A stretch of DNA of 64,000 bases, from contig JAGMUV010000007.1 of NCBI GenBank assembly GCA_020744425.1, forward strand, positions 310,001-374,000, read 5' to 3'. Made by a program: the position numbers and the translations under genes. The notes beneath the pieces were generated by a model. That model was not told where the DNA came from and did not search any database. It saw only the letters and a list, made by a program, of their open reading frames with translations. The stretch is from Dactylonectria macrodidyma (Eukaryota > Ascomycota > Sordariomycetes > Hypocreales > Nectriaceae). Shown here piece by piece: positions 56,701 through 64,000 of the stretch. Positions within the stretch are counted from its first letter, which is position 1; the number at the start of each line of letters is the position of its first letter.

Positions 56701-57400
56701 GATCGGGGGTAGCCGCCTCTCTGCCAGTTCCAAGCAGTGACGCATCTGTATTCCAGTATACTGCCAAGGCACCGAGGGTGGCCATCTTGTGGGTGACCGA
56801 GGACGAGTCTTGGATGAAAGTAGGGGTCCATTTTCCATCAGTGCTGACAGCACTGAACTCCTTGAGAGTCATGCCGAGGGCGAATGGGTGGCCGGGAGCG
56901 GAGATGGAGTCTTCGTATCGGATGTGAATATTTTTAACTTCGACCTGCAGGTTGTCGACAATTTTTGTGACCAGGCTCTGGGTAAAGCTCTGGTTCTTCT
57001 GCTGTTCCTCCTGGCTCATGCCTTCCTGATTCTTCTCCTTAAGCAGCTCGGCGCTGTCCAGCTTTTCCATCTTGAGGCGTTGTTTCCGTCGCTCTTCCTC
57101 CTCTTCGTCGTATTCGGCCTCCTCCTTGGGGCTAGCCAGTAGGAAGACATCCTCGATGAAGACCTTAACGGGGGCGCCACGCAGGTTGGACCAGGGGATG
57201 ATGAGGGTCAGCTGGCCCAGGTGGCCCTCCATGACGTTGATGGGGAGCTTGAGCTGGTCCAGGGCCTCGCGGCGCAGCTCGAGGTTGCGGAGCTTCACAT
57301 CGCCCGACCAGATGCCGACTTTGAGCTGGGTTGGGTCGAAATTCTGGACATACATGCCCAGGAAGCGGTTGAGCAGCCCCGCGACGAGGCCTTCCAACAT
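47721..57400 (-). CDS. VPS13: VPS13 bridge-like lipid transfer protein
   Basis: Two exons, 57400-50931 and 50880-47721, with a 50-nt intron (GTAAGA...TAG) give 3209 residues, the size of fungal Vps13. The protein forms a long hydrophobic groove that moves phospholipids between membranes at contact sites (ER, mitochondria, vacuole, endosome). Visible parts in order: the N-terminal chorein segment starting MLEGLVAGLLNRFLG (to about 110), an extended repeating-beta-groove region, the VAB/SHR-BD adaptor-binding region spanning the intron (PYMRIKLSAPVTLENLLPYD just after it), the ATG2_C-like amphipathic part with several GVxxGAxSLL-like stretches, and the PH-like end (GREALGQYWL, EWDVPLKDI). No breaks occur in almost 10 kb. 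It is divergent from the DUF3429 gene with 1.4 kb between starts. Identification is secure; adaptors are not visible. Confidence 0.97.
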
Positions 57401-58787
57401 GTTGGCGGTGGGGTAGCCGTAACCCGGGCTGGGGGAGCGAGGGCAGTAGGTGTGTGGAGATGTCTATAGGGACCTCATCTGTCGCTTCGAGTGCGTGTCG
57501 GGGGCGCGGGTGCCATCCGTGAGCTGTCCGTCTCGCTGCCTAGCCGCTGCGAATCGTGCGAGAAAGAGACGGTCGAGGGGTTCGTGGAGGGTAGAGGGGT
57601 CGGGAGTTCGGGAATGTCAGCTCGAAAGTATCAGTGAAGAACGGATGTCACGCGAAGGACGGGGGAGCTGTGCGTAATGTCTCGGGCGGTGCGTGACGGT
57701 ATAATGCTCGAGATCAAAAGATATCGCCAACTTTATGTCGACCTGGGCGAGTCTTTGAGGCAGCAGCAGTGCAAATGCGTATGGAGTTGAGGCCTGGGTT
57801 GTGCGCATCAGCAAAAGTGGGAAGAAGCAGCCCAACCTGGCAAGGTGTGCCAGTGTATGACGCTGATGCATGCCCCAGGCGCCGAGGTACTTTGCAGCCC
57901 GCAGCAGCCCGCGGAGCGAACCAAGTACCTCTAGATGACGCCCTACAACCCAAAAGCCCATAGGCCATTCCTCCGAGGTAGTTAGCGGGCTACGTCGCTG
58001 GATCCTCGCTAGGCCGATCACTGGGGGGGGAAAGGTCCCGAGCACCTATGACGGGGGCCTTGGGCCTGGGGCTTGAGTGAACGAGGTGGGGCAGTTCAGG
58101 CATTTTAGGTACTCTCCTGATCTCCTGAGGGGTGCAGCAGCTGTGTTTCAAGCACATTGAGTTAAAGTGCCAACGGTTCGGCATCCGGAAAATATGGGCA
58201 CAGAGGGAGCTATGACGCCCGATGCCTGAAACATCACCATTCTCTCTCCACACAGTAAACACGTAACTGCCTCTATTTACTCTGCTTCAAATGCTTCAAA
58301 AGCGAAGATATGAACGCCCCGTCGTGTGTGCAACTCCGTCCACCAGCGGAGAAAACTACTTTAGGACGAAGGCGTATTCCGGCTTAACCCAGATAGCTCT
58401 CCCAAAGCCCTAAAGGCCACCATTCCAACCACCAATTAGCCTATGTAGCAGCATGACGTCACCTCATCGTGTGAAGCTCGATCACAACCACTTCCAGCCA
58501 GTCCGAAGCAATGATGGCGTCGTCACAACAGCGCTTGCGCGAATGAAAACAGGGGACGTCAATTGATCTGGCCGATAACCGGATTTTGTTCAATCCCATT
58601 ACCTACCTAGGTAGGTAGGTATTTGGCTGGGGTGCTCCTCAATCGGTCAACATCTTCCACCTGCATCCTCATCTCCTGCATCGTCGCAGACGTCGAACCC
58701 CTCTCTATTAGGAGTACCACTACCAGACCAAATATCAGCTTGCCATTCAAACAACATCATCTTTGTATCCTTCTCTTCATATCCGAC
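57401..58787. other. Divergent promoter region (VPS13 and DUF3429 gene)
   Basis: 1.39 kb between the two start codons. It contains an ACCTACCTAGGTAGGT palindrome at the right side. Open frames (57617-58262 minus and plus) are short and unrecognised. Confidence 0.5.
58601..58620. promoter_or_regulatory. Palindromic ACCTACCTAGGTAGGT element
   Basis: A perfect 16-bp palindrome (58601-58616) followed by one more GGT unit, about 170 nt upstream of the DUF3429 ATG. CCTAGGT-type palindromes recur in ascomycete promoters; the binding factor is unknown to me. Confidence 0.35.
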
Positions 58788-60142
58788 ATGTTCCGTATTC
58801 CTCGATCCATTGCGAGGTTAACTCCTCGAGTATCCTCGATTGCGCCCGCCGGCCGCGTGTCCGTCCGACTTCCACCCACAGCCTATCCCCAAGCATACCG
58901 AGCAGCATTGTTTGCCAGCAAACCCCCCAACCTAGTCCCCCCTCCTCCCAATCAGACAATCACTCCCGAACATGAGAAGAAAGTCGCCCAAGAGAAGCTC
59001 AAGTCCGACCCAAGTGCCGTCACCACGGAAAGCTCAGTCCGACATGTGATAGAAGAATCCCAAGCTCCCGACGACAACATCGACATGTCAGCTTCGCTCA
59101 GGCACGACATTGTGAGTTTCTGAGCTGGCCCGGAAAACTACAATATCAACTAACCTGGTGTTGTTAGCACGCTGTCAGAGATACCCTCAGTTTTAGAAGC
59201 GTGCCTCGCAATTTTCACATTATTGGGCTCACCGGTACCTTGCCTTACATGGGCACTTCGCTCTCTACACTCTTCCTGTCATGGAACTTGAACAAAGACT
59301 TACCGACTGGCAATTCGCTGCTCGATTCTCTGTTCGTCGACCACGACACAGCACGACACCTCTTGGACGTCATCGAGCCGATTCAGCTGGGATACGGAGC
59401 CGCGGTCATAACTTGCCTGGGCGCATCTCATTGGGTACGAAGCCAACACACGGTTCACACAGATCACGCGGGCTGACTATAACGATTTTAGTTGTTAGAA
59501 TACCTCGCGAAGCAGCCCGAGGTTGAACGCGCTCGCTTCCGCTATACCGTCGGACTGGCCGCGTCGGCTGTAGCCTGGCCAACTCTGTTCCTATCAGTCG
59601 AGTACGCGCTCACGGCTCAGTTCATGGCCTTTATCGCCCTCTACTTTGTCGACGCCAAAGCCACTGCGCGCGGCTGGTTTCCTCAATGGTACGGCACCTA
59701 CCGCTTCCTACTAACAGCCATGGTCGGCCTCGCCATCTTCTTCTCCCTGGTCGGCCGCGCCAAGATTGGCCAGACGAGCTCCCACAGCATAGAGAAGCGC
59801 ATCACCACGGCGGGCCTCGCCGACCACGAGACCGACTGGGCCGCGCTGGAGAAGGAGGAGATGGCGCGCATCAAGAAGGAAAAGGAAGAGGCTAGAAAGA
59901 AGGCCGAGAAGGAGGAGCAGGAAAAGAAACAGAACGAGATGAAAGCCGAGAAGGGCGGCAAGGGGTCCAAGGCGAGCGACGAAAGTGGCAGCAAAAATGG
60001 GGCGGGGCAGGCTGAGAAGGGTGAAGATGAACAAGGTAATAAGTCTGAGGCCAGCGACGATTCAGATGACGAGGGCCAAGAGACCCCGGATGAGTCCGAC
60101 GATGATGAGAAGGAAGAGTCTTCAAACAAGGAGAAGAAATGA
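58788..60142 (+). CDS. DUF3429 (TMEM69-like) membrane protein, probably mitochondrial
   Basis: Three exons, 58788-59111, 59168-59434 and 59492-60142 (introns 56 and 57 nt, both phase 0) give 413 residues. The start is Arg/Ser-rich with no acids (MFRIPRSIARLTPRVSS), a likely mitochondrial targeting peptide. The core matches DUF3429: FHIIGLTGTLPYMGTSLST, then GYGAAVITCLGASHW crossing intron 2, and several further hydrophobic helices up to about 300. The last 110 or so residues are a highly charged tail, first Lys/Glu-rich (coiled coil likely) and then Asp/Glu/Ser-rich, which varies in this family. Function is not established; an inner-membrane location is inferred. The ATG at 58788 was chosen since the upstream open frame has no ATG. 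Confidence 0.87.
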
Positions 60143-60459
60143 TGAGTAAAGGAAAAAGCACAAGGTCTAGGGCAGCTACTTTATTTCGTTAGGCAAATAA
60201 TAATATCAACAGGGGCGTCATTGATGCATGAAATTAAGAACCATGCCACGTTACAATAAGAAGTTGTTCCCTGGAACCGCATTCGCATGGCCAAATTGTC
60301 ATGCAGCAGGGTTTTGATTACCTGCTCGATCCGGCGAGGATGAGCAGAGGAATAAGCCATGCTGGCCAACCCAACCATAAAGCTGACCAGCTCCACGCAT
60401 GCCTCTCACGACAACTTCACCATCAGCACAATATTCCCCTCTTCATCACATCCCATACC
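60143..60459. other. Short intergenic spacer
   Basis: 317 bp holding the 3' flank of the DUF3429 gene and the promoter of the SnoaL-like gene. No motif stands out. Confidence 0.5.
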
Positions 60460-60909
60460 ATGTCAGACTTCAAATTAACCCGGCCACACGTCCTCAAGGC
60501 CTTCGCGCCACTGCAAGAAACCACCAACATGACACTACGCAACACCTTCTTCTCCGACTCCGTCGTACCCGACATCAAATGGACCGTCGCCGGCCAGGCG
60601 CACTCGCTCGTCGGCACGCAAAACAGCATGCAGGCGCACGCCGACGCGACTTTCAACGAGATTGGGAAGCGGCTCGACGGGCCCATCAAGTTCGTCGTGA
60701 CAAAGGTCATCGTAGACGCGGACAAGGCCGACGACGGCTGGTGGACGTCCGTCGAGCTCAAAGGGGAGGCGATGAGGCGCACTGGGATGAACTACAACAA
60801 CGAGTATGTCTGGTTGACGCGGTTCAATGATCAAGGGAAGATTGTCGAAATCAGGAGCTACTTTGACACTCTACTTACAGAGATGGTCTTGGCCGAACCA
60901 GCAGATTGA
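60460..60909 (+). CDS. SnoaL/NTF2-like small protein
   Basis: Intronless, 149 residues from the ATG at 60460 (context ATACCATGTC). The pattern of helices then strands, with an early LQETTNMTLRNTFFSD segment, a DIKWTVAGQAHSLVG strand pair, and the closing EYVWLTRFNDQGKIVEIRSY block, is that of SnoaL-like NTF2-fold proteins. Members are ketosteroid-isomerase-related and act as cyclases, isomerases, hydrolases or non-enzymatic binders, so no reaction can be named. No signal peptide, so cytosolic. No secondary-metabolite genes lie next to it; its neighbours are a mitochondrial-type membrane protein and a microtubule regulator. Family is fairly sure. Confidence 0.85.
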   Translation: MSDFKLTRPHVLKAFAPLQETTNMTLRNTFFSDSVVPDIKWTVAGQAHSLVGTQNSMQAHADATFNEIGKRLDGPIKFVVTKVIVDADKADDGWWTSVELKGEAMRRTGMNYNNEYVWLTRFNDQGKIVEIRSYFDTLLTEMVLAEPAD

Positions 60910-61351
60910 GGGCTGGACAGGAGTTAGTGTGCAGTGGGCAGTGTAAACGACAAGGCATTATCACGCCAGGTTATAATAACCATAATGAGAGCTTCAACAA
61001 GAATAAAAACTGAACATTTGTCATCAAATTCATGCATTATACTCAGTATCTCTAACCCTTTTGCGGGTTCGGCTTTAAAGAATCCTCAAAATAGGTAGCC
61101 ATGGGCCAAGTCGTAATTCTATGGGTCCTCCCCTCCTCGAAGCAAGCATTGGTATGAGCTTAACGCCGTGAAAATGCACCCAGAACTAGGACCGGTCCCT
61201 AGATACGCCAGCTCCGTACAACCAGATAGCCGACAAACAATCGTCACAACGCGCGTCCGTACGGACAAACTGCCACCCGGGTGCCTCGCTATGACTGAGA
61301 ATCATCACCTTTTTCGTCTCCTCCTCCTCCTCCTCCTCCTCCTCCTCCTGC
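60910..61351. other. Intergenic between convergent genes
   Basis: 442 bp between the SnoaL-like and Stu2-like stops, ending in a CTC microsatellite directly after the Stu2-like stop codon. No gene seen. Confidence 0.55.
61318..61349 (+). repeat. CTC microsatellite next to the Stu2-like stop
   Basis: About ten pure CTC units (GAG on the minus strand) beginning 2 nt downstream of the TGA of the microtubule polymerase gene, so in its 3' UTR. Confidence 0.85.
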
Positions 61352-64000
61352 TCAAGGTCGAGCGTAGGCTTGCTTAGCCTTGAAAGGTGTTAGCCATCTC
61401 AACATCAACAAAGTAATTAGAAATCAATCCCATACCTTCATCTGTTCAATTCGGGCCTTCAGCTGGCTCGTCACCTCTGCTGCTCTTCTCCAACTCTCCA
61501 CCCCGTTGCCTGACGGTTGCGGCAATGACGACATGGGCCTCTGTGACATCCCAGATCCATTGTCGTCTTCTCGGTGGGATACAGCACTCCTAAAGCCTCT
61601 AGCAGGAGAGCCGCGCCCTGAAGATGGGTTGCTGCCGGCATATCTAAGTTCGGGGCTCAATTTGCTTCGAGGGTTCATCATTTCTCCGTTCTCCTTTTCT
61701 TCAGACATTGTACTCGTGATGCTCATTCGATGACGGTTAGCTGAAGAAGCGCTGTGGTCTCGGTAAACATCATCATGAGTTGGCGAAGCGAGTCCTGGAG
61801 CATAGTTGTGAGCAATAGTGGGGGGTTCAATGCCAGATGCCAACCTACTAGGACTGCCCATGCCACTCGGTGACGTGCCCAAACCCTCGGCTCGGCTCAA
61901 CGCCTTCTTTAAGCGTTCAAGCTCTCGCCTCAGTCTGTCGTTGGTCTGCTCAGTGGCTTCTGCGTCACTCCGTGCGCGCACCAGTTGTGTCTCCTTGGCC
62001 TTGATGCTCAGCACGTCCCTCGTGTGGTCTTCGATCAATCCGGCATTCTGGTTCTTAAGTTCTTGGATCTCCGACATGAACTTGCTGCGTTCTTGTCTCA
62101 TTTCGTCAACCTGGCGGGTCAGCCTATCGTTGGCAGCACGAAGCTCCTCAAGCTCAGCCCTTTCCACAGCAGTCAATCCACTCGACGGCGGTGGCGAAGC
62201 GGGAGGGAGTTGCGCCGGGGCCGCCGCAGGCTTCGCAAGCGAACGGCCAGCAAGTCCACGAGAGAGTCCAAGACGCGGTTGTGGGGGCGCTGGCTCATCA
62301 TCTGAAGGCATGACAGGGGCCCCAGGGGCCCGACGGGGAGATGCAGCACCACTACCACCAGGGCCAGCCAGGGTTCGCTTCTGGGGACCCTTCAGCCCGC
62401 TTAGACCAGGCTTCGGCATTCCAATCTTGGCAGGGCCAGGTCGTGATGATGGCTGAGGGGCAAGCGGTTCGGCAGCGGGAGCGGCAGCAGCTGGCGGAGC
62501 TTTCTTGCCGACGACCTTCTTAGCACCCACCTTCTTGGGTGGAGGGGCTGCCTTCGGTGGCGGAGGCTTGGGCTTAGGCTTCTCCTTCGCCTTGACCTCG
62601 GCAGTCTCAAAGAACTCCTTAACCTTGTTCTTGCGAATGTCGTCGAGGCCTTCGAGTTGTGGTGTCATGGCTCGTTCACCAATAATCTTCATGATAGTAC
62701 CGAGGATCTCAGCGCCACCATCTCGAAGGGCGGGGCTCGACTCGGATAGAAGCTTCTTTCCCGACTCGCAGATGGTGACAATCTCGGTCTTGCTGGGCAC
62801 ATCGCGCGTTGTTCGCAAGCATCGAATCAAAAACTTCATGGTACCTTCCTTGACTTGAGGGTTTTTGTTGACCAGATAGGCGATGATATCTTCAAGACAC
62901 TCGGTGAGATCGGTTGACATGAAGACGGCATCAAGCGCGCCGCCGAGAGCATCAGCAACGGTTACCTTCTTCTCCTTCAAGCGATCCATAATAGGCTGCA
63001 TGACAATAGTCCTGTACTTCCCGAAGCCTTTTCGTAGACCTGTGGCCAAAGCTTGGATACACAATGCTGCCTGGGTAACGACGGCAACGTTGGCGTCCTT
63101 CATACACTTGGCCAACCCTCGGTTGACTTCGCTGAAGTCGCTGTCTTTGATTCTGGGAACGTTGAGTGCCTGATGAAGGCCATCCACGGCCTCCTTCCTG
63201 TCCTTCCACTTTGACGATGCCAGCATATCGCTGAAATTGGGGGGAATCTTCTTGCTGATATCTTGGGGTTCGGCGAGGTCGAAGGCATCTACCTCTTCAG
63301 CTTCTTCAGGTTCCTCGCCTTCATCAGCGTAATCATCTCCTCCTGCGGGTGCATTGGCAATAGCCTCTTGTTGTGACCGGAGCAGTCGCTCCTGTTTGGG
63401 GGGGTCTTCCGCTTTCACCTTCTCGAACTGCGCCTCCAAGTCAGTCTGCTGGGTGGGCTTCAGGTCACCCCAGAACATAGGCTTCATGGCCTCTCGCAGC
63501 CATCGGTAAAGTTCCACGGTCAAATTCGTCGCCTCGGCTCGAATATTCTTGTCGGCAGCACCAAAAGCCTTTGGTAGGGCTTTGAGAACTGGCTTCGGAT
63601 CGACGATCTTGCAGCCGTAGTTGTGGAATATTTGTGTGAGGGCATGCAGTGTCGCTGCCACATTCTTAGGGACTTTGTTGCCAAGTCCCGGTAGCATGTC
63701 TTCGATAACAGGGGCAGATACGTCGAGTTCAATGTACAGCAGGAGGACCTCGATGGCGCCCTGCTTGGTAGCAGCTCGGGTTGAGGAGAGACACTTTTCG
63801 ACCATGGGTGTGATTGTGTGATTCCTTGTTCTTACACAGTGCTCTCGTCCGCCGAATTTTAGGAAGGCGCCCAAGGCAAGGATGGCCTCTTGTTGGGCGG
63901 CGACGTTGGAGTCTGTAACGGCACCCTTCCACAATCCGGGATCGTTGAGGAAGTCTCTGAAGCACTGATCGTCCTCGGAGGCTGAGGCGGCAAACTGCTT
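61352..64000 (-). CDS. STU2: XMAP215/Stu2/Alp14 microtubule polymerase, C-terminal part (5' end outside window)
   Basis: The frame is open from base 64000 on the minus strand; a long exon (64000-61436) and a last exon (61378-61352) separated by a 57-nt intron encode about 863 residues. The protein captures tubulin with TOG domains and promotes plus-end growth at spindle pole bodies and kinetochores. Visible: HEAT-type helices of the end of one TOG domain (to about 170), an acidic linker, a second TOG array starting near KKIPPNFSDMLASSKWKDRKEAVDGL (220-450), a Lys/Pro/Ala/Gly-rich basic region that binds the lattice, a coiled coil for dimerisation (LEELRAANDRLTRQVDEM...ERLKKALSRAEG), and a Ser/Arg-rich tail. 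Two-TOG fungal architecture fits Stu2/Alp14. The last acceptor is ambiguous: AAG at 61379-61381 or an in-phase AG 6 nt further into the exon; both keep the frame. The N-terminus lies beyond the window. Confidence 0.92.

Noticed and set aside
1..64000. tRNA, rRNA, CRISPR, origin or intact transposon
   Set aside because: I looked for T-arm GGTTCGA strings, long direct repeats and transposase motifs and found none convincing; CRISPR is not expected in a fungal nucleus.

Overview
The window is nuclear DNA of a filamentous ascomycete. The evidence is short GT-AG introns (48-153 nt) with CTAAC/CTGAC-type branch sites, and several fungus-specific families: a CFEM protein, a CBM1 cellulose-binding domain, a Zn2Cys6 regulator, DUF2985, DUF3429 and a NACHT-ankyrin receptor. 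Gene content and spacing suggest Sordariomycetes, plausibly Hypocreales; this is inference because no marker gene is present. I support 18 genes, two of them cut by the window ends. Exon joins were placed by eye and checked for GT/GC-AG ends and frame continuity. I saw no rRNA, tRNA, CRISPR array or intact transposon.

Left part (1-31.7 kb) is accessory and secretory in character: the C-terminal end of a flavin monooxygenase, a secreted type-B carboxylesterase, an MFS sugar porter, a 6 kb NACHT-ankyrin (NLR-like) gene carrying an in-frame amber codon, a plasma-membrane ferric reductase, a Zn2Cys6 transcription factor with a 6-nt microexon, a secreted zinc metallopeptidase with a CBM1 tail, a YcaC-like cysteine hydrolase with an apparent signal peptide, an M3 oligopeptidase, and a CFEM membrane protein. 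These genes deal with nutrient breakdown and uptake, iron, and self/non-self sensing. They lie far apart with gaps up to 2.6 kb, including an AT-rich patch at about 28.98-29.11 kb.

Right part (32-64 kb) is mostly housekeeping: a DUF2985 membrane protein, a dual-specificity phosphatase with an apparent 1-nt frameshift, an unusual EF-hand/EH-ZZ-ZZ-AAA ATPase with a GC-AG intron, a concentrative nucleoside transporter, VPS13 (3209 codons), a DUF3429 protein facing VPS13 across a 1.4 kb shared promoter region, a small SnoaL-like protein, and the C-terminal three quarters or so of an XMAP215/Stu2 microtubule polymerase. A 5 kb gene-poor stretch, pyrimidine-rich in its right half, separates the nucleoside transporter from VPS13.

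The most interesting items are the ATPase, whose domain order I do not recognise as a described family, the RIP-context nonsense codon in the NLR-like gene, the microexon that supplies one zinc-ligand cysteine, and the frameshifted phosphatase.
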